Shown here one piece after another: positions 48,041-55,359 of a stretch of DNA of 64,000 nt. Position 1 is the stretch's first letter. Each line of letters begins with the position of its first letter. Position numbers and translations under genes: made by a program. The stretch comes from Marinilabilia salmonicolor JCM 21150 (GTDB lineage Bacteria > Bacteroidota > Bacteroidia > Bacteroidales > Marinilabiliaceae): contig NZ_AJKI01000011.1 in assembly GCF_000259075.1 (NCBI RefSeq), positions 1-64,000 on the forward strand, given 5' to 3'. The notes under the pieces are model-generated. The model saw nothing but the letters and a program-made list of their open reading frames with translations, did not search any database and was not told the DNA's origin.

Positions 48041-48048
48041 TAATTTTG
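48041..48048 (+). promoter_or_regulatory. Candidate -7 element for the acyltransferase gene
   Basis: TAATTTTG (followed by CC). It lies inside the longest open frame from 48031, so it supports ATG 48070 as the start. No TTG at -33 (TTC is found). Confidence 0.5.
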
Positions 48049-48069
48049 CCACAAACCAAAAAGATAAAA

Positions 48070-49239
48070 ATGACCAAAGAACTGGATTTTGAATCGATAC
48101 GTCCTTACCAGGACCATGAAATTCAACAGGTATTTGAACGTCTCAAAAATGAAACTTCATTTTTGGATCTCATTGGATTTCTTTATCCTGAATTGTCGGC
48201 ACAACGCTTCATCGACATGATGATGCAGATAAAAAGTATCCGCCAGTTTCAGCAGGAAGTAATATCTCCCTACGTAAAACAAATCATCAAGACCACCACC
48301 AAAGGAGTTACTTCCGAAGGCCTTGAGCAACTTGATCCCAATGAATCATATCTTTACATCTCCAACCATCGGGATATCGTGTTGGATCCGGCAATTCTGA
48401 ATGTCATTATGTTTGAGCATAATTTTGACACCACCGAAATTGCCATTGGTGATAATTTATTGATTTATCCGTGGATTACGGATCTGGTAAAACTGAACCG
48501 GACTTTTATTGTAAAACGGAACCTTCCGGTTCGGCAAATGATGGAGAGTTCCACACTGCTGTCGGAATACATTCGCCATACCATTACCAGCGTTGGACAC
48601 AGCATCTGGATAGCCCAGCGAGAAGGTCGCTCCAAAGACGGGAACGACCGCACCCAGCTCAGCCTTCTTAAAATGCTCAACATCAGCGGAGAGGACAAAT
48701 CCGTGGCAGAAAATTTTAAACAACTTAAAATTGTTCCGGTATCCATTTCTTACGAATATGATCCGTGTGATTACCTTAAAGCCCGTGAATTCCAGCAAAA
48801 ACGTGACAATCCGGACTATACAAAGACACAGGATGATGACTTGCAGCACATGGGAGCAGGCCTTCGCGGAAGAAAAGGACGTGTTCATTTTGCTTTCGGC
48901 CAGCCTATCAACAACGAGTTTGATATTTTAAAAGACATAGAGAACAAGAATGAGAAGTTTGAATTTCTTGCCGGACTAATAGACAGACATGTCCATGAGA
49001 ACTATCGTCTCTGGCCCGGAAACCTGGTTGCCTGGGATCTGCTCAACGAAACAAATGAATACGGCAATCTTTACACAGCCGAGGAAAAAGACACTTTCAA
49101 CAAATACCTGGAGGAACATCTAGATCGCATTGAAGGTGACAGAGCCTTCCTGAAAAAAACTTTACTCGAGATGTACGCCAACCCTGTGGTAAATAAGCGG
49201 GAACTGTCAGGAGACTCTTTTAAAACTGAAGAGTCATAA
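48070..49239 (+). CDS. PlsC-like glycerolipid acyltransferase
   Basis: 389 residues from ATG 48070. A long N-terminal helical part (1-80) is followed by the LPLAT core: YLYISNHRDIVLDPAIL (His with Asp six residues on; an extra residue compared with HX4D), LVKLNRTFIVKR, IWIAQREGRSKDGNDRTQ (the substrate EGxxS/R type block) and KIVPVSISYEYDPC. The C-terminal 110 residues are outside the core. Probably an acyltransferase of membrane lipid synthesis; the acceptor is unknown. Larger than a normal PlsC (240 residues). Confidence 0.8.
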   Translation: MTKELDFESIRPYQDHEIQQVFERLKNETSFLDLIGFLYPELSAQRFIDMMMQIKSIRQFQQEVISPYVKQIIKTTTKGVTSEGLEQLDPNESYLYISNHRDIVLDPAILNVIMFEHNFDTTEIAIGDNLLIYPWITDLVKLNRTFIVKRNLPVRQMMESSTLLSEYIRHTITSVGHSIWIAQREGRSKDGNDRTQLSLLKMLNISGEDKSVAENFKQLKIVPVSISYEYDPCDYLKAREFQQKRDNPDYTKTQDDDLQHMGAGLRGRKGRVHFAFGQPINNEFDILKDIENKNEKFEFLAGLIDRHVHENYRLWPGNLVAWDLLNETNEYGNLYTAEEKDTFNKYLEEHLDRIEGDRAFLKKTLLEMYANPVVNKRELSGDSFKTEES

Positions 49240-49290
49240 TATTCTGACACTGGATTTTTCACTTGTATATCATGATATAAAAATTCAAAA

Positions 49291-49318
49291 GCCCGGAATA
49301 GCTTCCCGGGCCTTTTTT
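49291..49318 (+). terminator. Terminator of the acyltransferase gene
   Basis: gcccggaa at 49291-49298 pairs with ttcccgggc at 49303-49311 with one bulged base; a T6 run follows. Confidence 0.85.
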
Positions 49319-49352
49319 ATTTCCGTTCTCTTCAGCAGGAACTTTAACCATT

Positions 49353-49388
49353 AAAAAGGCATACCCAAAATGTCAGGTACGCCTTTTT
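49353..49388 (-). terminator. Terminator of aspS
   Basis: 49353-49365 (aaaaaggcatacc) pairs with 49376-49388 (ggtacgccttttt) with one mismatch. The A-rich left arm gives the T-run for leftward transcription. 20 bases beyond the aspS stop. Confidence 0.8.
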
Positions 49389-49408
49389 ATAAATTACAAA
49401 TGTCTGTT

Positions 49409-51184
49409 TTACTCCTCTCTGGTTTTCTTAGCAGCCTCACCTTTCAATTCTATCATCAACTCATTCAATTGAGCATCGCTGATGGCGGAAGGTGCATCGT
49501 TCATCACATCGCGACCGGCATTGTTCTTCGGGAAAGCGATTACCTCCCTGATAGAATCCAGACCGGCAAACAACGAAACCCAACGATCAAAACCAAAAGC
49601 AACACCGCCATGAGGAGGCGCGCCGTATTTGAAAGCATTCATAAGGAAGCCAAACTGATTCTCCGCTTCTTCTTCCGAGAAACCAAGAATCTTAAACATC
49701 TTTTGCTGCAATTCATCATTGTGAATACGAATGGAACCTCCACCAATCTCAACACCATTGATTACCAGATCATATGCGTTGGCACGCACCTCCCCGGGGG
49801 TGGTATCAATCAACTCCACATCCTCCTCTTTAGGCGAAGTAAACGGGTGATGCATAGCATAATAACGCTCTGTTTCATCGTCCCACTCCAAAAGTGGAAA
49901 ATCGACCACCCAAAGCGGAGAAAACTTATTCTTATTTCTCAGTCCCAGACGGGATCCCATTTCCAAACGCAAGTCGCAAAGAGCCGACAAAGTTTTTTCT
50001 TCTTTACCGGCCAAAATCAATAACAGGTCTCCCGGCTTTGCTCCACACATATCAGCCCAGGCTTTAAAATCATCAGCAGAGAAGAACTTATCCACAGATG
50101 TTTTGAAAGAACCATCCTCATTGTATTTCACATACACCAAGCCCTGAGCACCCACCTGAGGGCGTTTCACAAAATCAGTAAGCTGATCCAGATCCTTACG
50201 GCTGTAAGAAGCACATCCCTGCGCACAAATAGCGCCAATATACTGAGCATCATCAAACACCTTAAAACCTTTTCCGGAAGCTGTTGATGTTAAATCAACA
50301 AATCGCATACCGAACCGGATATCAGGCTTATCGCTACCATAATATTTCATAGCCTCTGAATAAGGCATACGCGGGAAATCACCTTCCATATCAACACCTC
50401 TCAACGATTTGAACAGATGCTTGGTCATCCCTTCGAAAGTGTTGAGTACATCCTCCTGATCCACAAAAGACATCTCACAATCAATTTGTGTAAATTCAGG
50501 CTGACGATCGGCGCGAAGATCTTCGTCGCGGAAACATTTCACAATCTGAAAATACCTGTCGTAACCGGCCACCATCAATAATTGCTTAAACACCTGCGGC
50601 GATTGTGGCAAAGCATAAAACTGTCCGGGATTCATACGAGAGGGAACCACAAAATCACGTGCCCCTTCAGGAGTAGATTTCATCAATACCGGCGTTTCCA
50701 CCTCCATGAACCCTTCCTTATCCATATAATTACGTATCTCGAGGGCCATTTTATGACGAAGTTCCAGGGCTTTACGGGCAGGATTTCTGCGAAGGTCGAG
50801 GTATCGGTATTTCATTCTGAGTTCTTCTCCGCCATCAGTCTCATCCTCGATGGTAAACGGAGGAAGATCTGAAGCATTCAGCACCTTCAGCCCATCGGCG
50901 ATAACTTCAATATCCCCTGTAGGAATCTTGCTGTTTTTACTGCTGCGCTCGGCCACTTTACCGGTAACCTGCACCACATACTCACGACCGAGGTTTCTAA
51001 CAGCTTCACTCAGCTTATCTTCTGTTTCACTGTTAAAGACAAGCTGGGTAATTCCATAACGATCTCTGAGGTCAATGAAAGTCATTCCACCCAAATTGCG
51101 AACACGCTGCACCCAACCACTAAGAGTAACGGATTTATCGATGTCAGCAATTCTTAATTCTCCACAGGTATGTGTTCTATACAT
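49409..51184 (-). CDS. aspS: Aspartyl-tRNA synthetase
   Basis: Class IIb synthetase, 591 residues from ATG 51184, opening [11 protein letters not shown] as in the family; the 34 residues read upstream are not conserved and are rejected. OB-fold anticodon domain (about 1-105), catalytic core with [50 protein letters not shown] (motif 2), a GAD insertion domain (about 290-410), and [16 protein letters not shown] (motif 3). No Asn-specific deviation is visible; discrimination between discriminating and non-discriminating type is not possible here. Confidence 0.97.
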   Translation of the reverse strand: MYRTHTCGELRIADIDKSVTLSGWVQRVRNLGGMTFIDLRDRYGITQLVFNSETEDKLSEAVRNLGREYVVQVTGKVAERSSKNSKIPTGDIEVIADGLKVLNASDLPPFTIEDETDGGEELRMKYRYLDLRRNPARKALELRHKMALEIRNYMDKEGFMEVETPVLMKSTPEGARDFVVPSRMNPGQFYALPQSPQVFKQLLMVAGYDRYFQIVKCFRDEDLRADRQPEFTQIDCEMSFVDQEDVLNTFEGMTKHLFKSLRGVDMEGDFPRMPYSEAMKYYGSDKPDIRFGMRFVDLTSTASGKGFKVFDDAQYIGAICAQGCASYSRKDLDQLTDFVKRPQVGAQGLVYVKYNEDGSFKTSVDKFFSADDFKAWADMCGAKPGDLLLILAGKEEKTLSALCDLRLEMGSRLGLRNKNKFSPLWVVDFPLLEWDDETERYYAMHHPFTSPKEEDVELIDTTPGEVRANAYDLVINGVEIGGGSIRIHNDELQQKMFKILGFSEEEAENQFGFLMNAFKYGAPPHGGVAFGFDRWVSLFAGLDSIREVIAFPKNNAGRDVMNDAPSAISDAQLNELMIELKGEAAKKTREE

Positions 51185-51245
51185 TATAATTGTCATTTTT
51201 GGGGAATAAACCGCCCCGGTTCCAACAGAAATTTTGATTTTAGAA

Positions 51246-51261
51246 TATCTTTGCGAAAATA
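51246..51261. promoter_or_regulatory. Overlapping divergent -7 elements (tadA / aspS)
   Basis: Rightwards TATCTTTGC (51246-51254), the full -7 box, for tadA. Leftwards TATTTTCGC (51261-51253), one mismatch, for aspS. The two share bases. No clear -33 TTG for either at 19-21 bases. Confidence 0.5.
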
Positions 51262-51310
51262 TAAAGAAAAAAAGAAACAGCGACATCGCTTTTCAAAAAG
51301 GTTAAAAAAT

Positions 51311-51757
51311 ATGGAAAAAATTGATTTCACAGACCAGTATTTCATGAAACAGGCATATTTGGAAGCCAGAGAAGCTCTGCGGAAGGATGAAGTACCCGTA
51401 GGCGCAGTAGTGGTAAGTGAAGGTACGATAATATCGAGGGCTCACAACCTTACAGAAACATTAAATGATGTTACTGCCCATGCGGAGATGCTTGCCATCA
51501 CATCGGCCTCGGAAGCACTGGGAGGTAAATATCTGAACAACTGCACGTTATATGTCACACTGGAACCTTGTACGATGTGTGCGGGAGCATTAAACTGGTC
51601 CCAAATCGGACGTATTGTTTATGGAGCCGATGACGATAAGAGAGGTTACAAAAGAATGACACCGTCCCCGCTTCACCCCAGAACGGAAGTAATTGGAGGA
51701 GTCATGAAGCAGGAGTGCGGAGAATTGGTAAAACAATTCTTTACCGGCAAGCGATAA
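51311..51757 (+). CDS. tadA: tRNA adenosine(34)-type nucleoside deaminase
   Basis: 148 residues from ATG 51311 (upstream residues run through the aspS promoter and are rejected). Zinc deaminase fold: H57-A-E59 (TAHAEM) and P86-C87-TM-C90. Closest to TadA, which makes inosine at the wobble position of tRNA-Arg; Bacteroidota also have related guanine deaminases, and the short C-terminus does not decide between them. Confidence 0.85.
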   Translation: MEKIDFTDQYFMKQAYLEAREALRKDEVPVGAVVVSEGTIISRAHNLTETLNDVTAHAEMLAITSASEALGGKYLNNCTLYVTLEPCTMCAGALNWSQIGRIVYGADDDKRGYKRMTPSPLHPRTEVIGGVMKQECGELVKQFFTGKR

Positions 51758-51763
51758 AAAAAA

Positions 51764-51796
51764 GTCCCCTCCTTCGGAGCTACCGAAAGAGGGGAC
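51764..51796 (-). terminator. Terminator of the T9SS-secreted protein gene
   Basis: gtcccctc (51764-51771) pairs with gaggggac (51789-51796), with an inner ttcgg/ccgaa stem. On the reverse strand it is followed by a long T-run (complement of the a-run at 51756-51763). It ends the leftward gene, 25 bases beyond its stop. Confidence 0.88.
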
Positions 51797-51820
51797 AACC
51801 CAAGTAACCCTATGAAGTAA

Positions 51821-52645
51821 TTAGCGAACAGCTACTTTCTTCGTGGTTCTGTGATTCCCCACGGTTACATTTACGATATATAGTTGACCACTCGCTAATT
51901 CTATTTGATTAAATCCTGATGCTGCCTTACGACTGGTTACCATCCGTCCACCCATCGAATAAACATCAATATTTGCCTGAGGTCCGGGGGCTGCCAGCAG
52001 CGCTTCATCAATCCGTACATTTACCTGGCCATAATCACTGGTTACAAAAACCGGCTCTTCAGCTTCAAATCCTTCTATCACGGAAGTTATAACCTTTGCA
52101 CTGCGCGAAAGATGCAATACAAAACGATCGTTGTTAATTCCAAGGTCAATCGGGGTATAAGAGTAAGTCGAAGTTCTGAGATTGGTATATTGTCCCAGTT
52201 CTTTATCCTCCAGAACCACATCGTACTCATCCGTAAAATCATCAAGCGTTGCAGAAATGGTACACTCATTATATACTCTGTTTCTCACACTCACCGGAAC
52301 AGCGATATAACTACGTCCGTTTAAGGCTGCAAAACCATTAATAGCCATAGCTTCAGTTCCGATACGAGTATATATTTCAGGAATCTTTTCATTTGAGTTA
52401 AACATCTTATGAGAATCTTCACGTCCCAATTCGTCGGTGAAAGAATCATAATAATAAATGACAGTGGCATCGAAAATAAATTCATTTTCAATTTTCAGAC
52501 GAATAAGATCATAAACAGTAGTTGACTTCAACAAGTTACCTTCAGTTGATACTCCGGTAAACTCATTTCTTTGTTTCTGAGCATTGAGTGAACCACCAAT
52601 AGCTACAAACAAAACGGCTAAAACAATTGAGTAAAACTTTTTCAT
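51821..52645 (-). CDS. Secreted protein with type IX secretion C-terminal sorting domain
   Basis: 274 residues from ATG 52645. Signal peptide MKKFYSIVLAVLFVAIGGSLNAQ. The central part (25-200) is beta-rich and unrecognised. The last 80 residues fit a T9SS type A sorting domain: NIDVYSMGGRMVTSRKAASGFNQIELASGQLYIVNVTVG...TTKKVAVR, with the GRxV, G...I.L..G.Y and terminal K[KV]V.[VR] pattern. So it is predicted to cross the outer membrane by T9SS and be cell-surface or secreted. The upstream region holds a phased repeat array that may regulate it. Confidence 0.85.
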   Translation of the reverse strand: MKKFYSIVLAVLFVAIGGSLNAQKQRNEFTGVSTEGNLLKSTTVYDLIRLKIENEFIFDATVIYYYDSFTDELGREDSHKMFNSNEKIPEIYTRIGTEAMAINGFAALNGRSYIAVPVSVRNRVYNECTISATLDDFTDEYDVVLEDKELGQYTNLRTSTYSYTPIDLGINNDRFVLHLSRSAKVITSVIEGFEAEEPVFVTSDYGQVNVRIDEALLAAPGPQANIDVYSMGGRMVTSRKAASGFNQIELASGQLYIVNVTVGNHRTTKKVAVR

Positions 52646-52700
52646 AGGGCATTCTTTTATCCCGACAAACGGGGTTACTATCAATTTAATGGCTTCTTGG

Positions 52701-52861
52701 TTTGACGAACGACATCTTTTATTTGACTAATCAATGTTTTTCTTTGACGAACGTCTTGCTTTCTTTAACGAACCCCCACTTTAAAGGTTTCACTTTTTTT
52801 AAACTATTTTTTGACGAAAGGTCGGATTTTTTCCATACACGAGTCCTTTTTGCTGACGAAC
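52701..52861. promoter_or_regulatory. Array of TGACGAAC direct repeats, LytTR-like operator
   Basis: TGACGAAC or close variants begin at 52703, 52724 (TGACTAAT), 52745, 52766 (TAACGAAC), 52812 (TGACGAAA) and 52854. The first four are exactly 21 bases apart; the last pair is 42 apart. Read leftwards the unit is GTTCGTCA. LytTR-type regulators bind two 9-bp direct repeats with a GTTN[AG][TG] core and a 12-13 base spacer, i.e. a 21-22 base period. The array begins 55 bases upstream of the secreted-protein start. Function is inferred. Confidence 0.65.
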
Positions 52862-53184
52862 AACCTCCGAAGAGCCATTCTTCCACGCAAATATTCCTTA
52901 AACAAATCAGTGTACAGAAAAGTAATATCTCCTCAACTATGATTTACAAAAGAAGGTTGCCAATTTTTAAACAGATAATTACGAGAAGAAAAAATGCTTA
53001 TAAATGGTTTTTTCCACAAAAAACGGATGCTCACAAGCAGCAAAGAAAATTTTTGTTTAACCGATTTAAGGCTATCGATTCCCTTCACCTCAGTTCAGTG
53101 AGCATTCGCAACAAAAGGTTCTATCGCACTGAAATTCGATTATCCAAAAAAAACAAGAGCATGCTGGGAAAACACTTAAAAAAG
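52862..53184. other. Intergenic, no supported gene
   Basis: Most of the frame 52702-53205 lies here. It opens with TTG inside the repeat array, its first residues are a heptad translation of the 21-bp repeat, and the rest is Lys/Phe/Arg-rich without any recognised motif. I treat it as non-coding. Nothing else seen. Confidence 0.5.
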
Positions 53185-53338
53185 CTAATGTCAAGTCAAG
53201 CATAGTCTGACGGGCCAAACCTTGCTCTTTCTACCTTGTGCTTCTCAAAAAAAAGACTCACGTAGCTATTTTGTTGATTTGCACAAGGTGGAAAATCGCG
53301 GCGACTTACCCCACATTCTTCACTTTACTTGACACTAG
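53185..53338. repeat. Palindromic extragenic element
   Basis: Ends ctaatgtcaagt (53185-53196) and acttgacactag (53327-53338) are inverted with one mismatch. Inner pair accttgtgc (53233-53241) / gcacaaggt (53281-53289) is perfect. The centre includes cacgtagctattt. No frame of note. It shares its right edge with the next element. Confidence 0.7.
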
Positions 53339-53503
53339 TAGTGCGATCACAAAATACTATTTCATATTTCACATCCCTTTTTCCTTTCTGCATCGTTAAA
53401 ATTTTGCACCGTAGCTATGGCTATGCTTTAAAATTTTGCCTTGCAGAAAGAAAAAATGAAAGCAAAATCTTCGAAACACTATTTAGCGAACGCACTACTA
53501 GTG
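53333..53503. repeat. MITE-like 171-bp palindromic element
   Basis: Perfect 13-bp terminal inverted repeats: cactagtagtgcg (53333-53345) and cgcactactagtg (53491-53503). The inner arms remain complementary along most of the length (ctttctgcatcgttaaaattttgc against the reverse complement of aaaattttgccttgcagaaag). The cap is gtagctatggctatgc. Could extrude a long cruciform. No transposase and no clear target-site duplication. Confidence 0.82.
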
Positions 53504-53846
53504 AAAGACTTAGAGTGCAATATTCCATCCCGGGTGAAAGCTATTATATGGAAATACTAAGAAAAGCCTGTAGCTGCAAAAGTGAAATGTCAGCTCATCA
53601 CAGTTTAAAGGAATGTCATAATGAAGAACAACTCCTGCTATTTGAAAGGCGCGTTGCCCTGTCCGCTTTCCTGGCCGGCAGATGGAGGAAAGGCTTAATG
53701 AGCCACCTTGCAACCCTTCATTCAGCAGGTTGTTGAAGACTGCAAAGGAAGTTTGTCAAAAGAGAGTTCGAAGTATTCAAAACACAAGATCAAAACATAA
53801 AGAAAGGCATAAGCACTCATTTGCATCAGAATGTTTTGAAAGAAAT
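53504..53846. other. Intergenic, nothing recognised
   Basis: About 340 bases between the palindromic element and the hot-dog gene. Short frames only, without motifs; no repeat or promoter signal that I can support. Confidence 0.4.
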
Positions 53847-53881
53847 GAGTGTTTTAGCCGTCAATTTTCCGCAAAACACTC
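53847..53881 (-). terminator. Possible terminator overlapping the hot-dog gene stop
   Basis: 53847-53855 (gagtgtttt) and 53873-53881 (aaaacactc) are perfect inverted repeats around the stop codon; only a modest T-rich tract follows on the reverse strand. Confidence 0.35.
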
Positions 53882-54954
53882 CAATTAACCAGACTACAAA
53901 CCCGGTCTTTAAGCACCGGACATTTCTCATCTATAATCTGCCTAACCTCTGAAGGACGCTCAACCTTGCCGGCAAACAACGCTACAGGAAAAGCCACATC
54001 AGACAATTCCGGTTCGGTATCCATATTGCGGAGGCCAAAAGTACGGATAAACACCTCCTCGTATCCGGGCATGATCTGCCGAACTTCGCGAACATAACTA
54101 AAGGCTCCAACTCTGTCTTCAGCAAAAACAGGATGAACGTGAAAGGCATTATTAATTTGCTGCATGAGAATTTGACGAAACTCTCTGCCAGCAATACCAA
54201 TAACCATTGCAGTAACAATACCCCCGGAAATAACAATCTCTCCCGGTTGATATCGCTGATAATTATAATGACTGGGGTGTGTATTTTTTAGATAGGTAGC
54301 CCAAAAAAGATTCTCACTTTTCCCAATAGGACGCACATATGGATGCAGCAACAAGTCTCCGGCACGGAAGCGCAATATAACATTCTCCATGTCGATACTA
54401 CGTGTACGGGCCAGAATCTGCTCTTTAAACCTGTTATTGTGGTAAGGTGCTTTCCGCTCCGGAGGGATTGACTTTCGGGGGCTGACTTCCGGGAAAAGAG
54501 AAATTCGTGTTACCGAAAAAACAGCCTCTCCCTTTTGATTAAAAAGCAAATGAGAGGATTCAATAAGCGTATGTCCTTCAATTCGGGCAGGACGCACATC
54601 GGTAATTTTAATTGAACATGAAAAAGTATCACCCGGAAAAGCGGGATTCAGATAAAGCGCATCACGCATCTCCACTTTCAAAACACTCGAGTGTGCAAAG
54701 TTCTCCACCCCCAGACTTAATGTAAGGTTCAACAAAAATCCATAGGGTAAAAAAATCTGATGAAAGCCCAATCTTCCTGCAAATTCGCGACTGCTCTCGG
54801 GATAAGATGCGGTAGGCATAAACCCACTCCACATACTCAGCACAGACTCATCTACAGTAATATTGTAACGACTGACAATTTCTTTTCCGACAAAAACCTT
54901 GTCCAAATCAAGACCGTATTCGGCCCTCCGGTTTGGTTTCAAATACTCTTCCAT
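53854..54954 (-). CDS. MaoC-like double hot-dog protein
   Basis: 366 residues from ATG 54954. Two hot-dog-like halves: residues about 20-155 (FVGKEIVSRYNITVDESVLSMWSGFMP, then LYLNPAFPGDTFSCSIKITDVRPARIEGHTLIESSHLLFNQKGEAVFS) and about 205-345 (YQPGEIVISGGIVTAMVIGIAGREFRQILMQQ, AEDRVGAFSYVREVRQIMPGYEEVFIRTFGL). The first half has the pattern of MaoC-type enoyl-CoA hydratases (PGDT...V) but no clear catalytic Asp/His was located in the second. A hydratase or thioesterase acting on acyl-CoA/ACP is the best guess; the substrate is unknown. Confidence 0.65.
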   Translation of the reverse strand: MEEYLKPNRRAEYGLDLDKVFVGKEIVSRYNITVDESVLSMWSGFMPTASYPESSREFAGRLGFHQIFLPYGFLLNLTLSLGVENFAHSSVLKVEMRDALYLNPAFPGDTFSCSIKITDVRPARIEGHTLIESSHLLFNQKGEAVFSVTRISLFPEVSPRKSIPPERKAPYHNNRFKEQILARTRSIDMENVILRFRAGDLLLHPYVRPIGKSENLFWATYLKNTHPSHYNYQRYQPGEIVISGGIVTAMVIGIAGREFRQILMQQINNAFHVHPVFAEDRVGAFSYVREVRQIMPGYEEVFIRTFGLRNMDTEPELSDVAFPVALFAGKVERPSEVRQIIDEKCPVLKDRVCSLVNWSVLRKIDG

Positions 54955-55359
54955 ACATATCAAACTTCCCTGCAAAAATAGCAAAACCACTCCATGCTAT
55001 CAAACGACATTCATCATTGATTTAACCTGCATTATTCATCAGTATGAAATTTGTCTAAGTTGTTGGCCTGATGGAGATTGCATGCAAGAACTTAAACATG
55101 TTCTTTTGAGGCAATCATTGCCATGCCCGTTTCATTCGTTTAAAATTTTGTAATTAACTGACAAAAACCCAATTAAAAATTTGAGAACAAATGGAATTGC
55201 TTCACTCTCACATAATATTTTTTAAACATCTTCTAGTACCTCCCATCGCCACCAAAGGCTTGTCGACGGCGCGGCGCTAAAGCTTCAGCAACACGTGGTT
55301 TGTGAAATTTATGCTTAAAAAATTTCATGCTCGTTTCATGAATGAAGCAGGTTAAATCA
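54955..55359. other. Intergenic region filled with family 3 repeats
   Basis: About 400 bases between two leftward genes. Contains the repeat copy at 55021-55145, the block at 55171-55205 shared with 20577-20610, and catgctcgtttcatgaatgaa near 55328. No gene, and no clear promoter for the hot-dog gene on the reverse strand. Confidence 0.6.
55021..55145. repeat. Extragenic repeat family 3, longest copy
   Basis: Starts tttaacctgcattatt (exact 16-base match at 62206-62221), continues ttcatcagta...ctaagttgttggcctgatgga (matches 43541-43580), then a hairpin gattgc...gcaatc (55076-55081 with 55111-55116; inner aagaac/gttctt), and ends ccatgcccgtttcattcgt (matches 45180-45198). Confidence 0.78.

Noticed and set aside
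52702-53205. Open frame of 167 codons downstream of the secreted-protein gene
   Set aside because: Starts with TTG inside the operator-like repeats, opens with a heptad made by the 21-bp period, and is basic low-complexity after that.
53329-53736. Open frame of 135 codons
   Set aside because: Covers the MITE-like palindrome and continues into unremarkable sequence; no motif or neighbour supports it.
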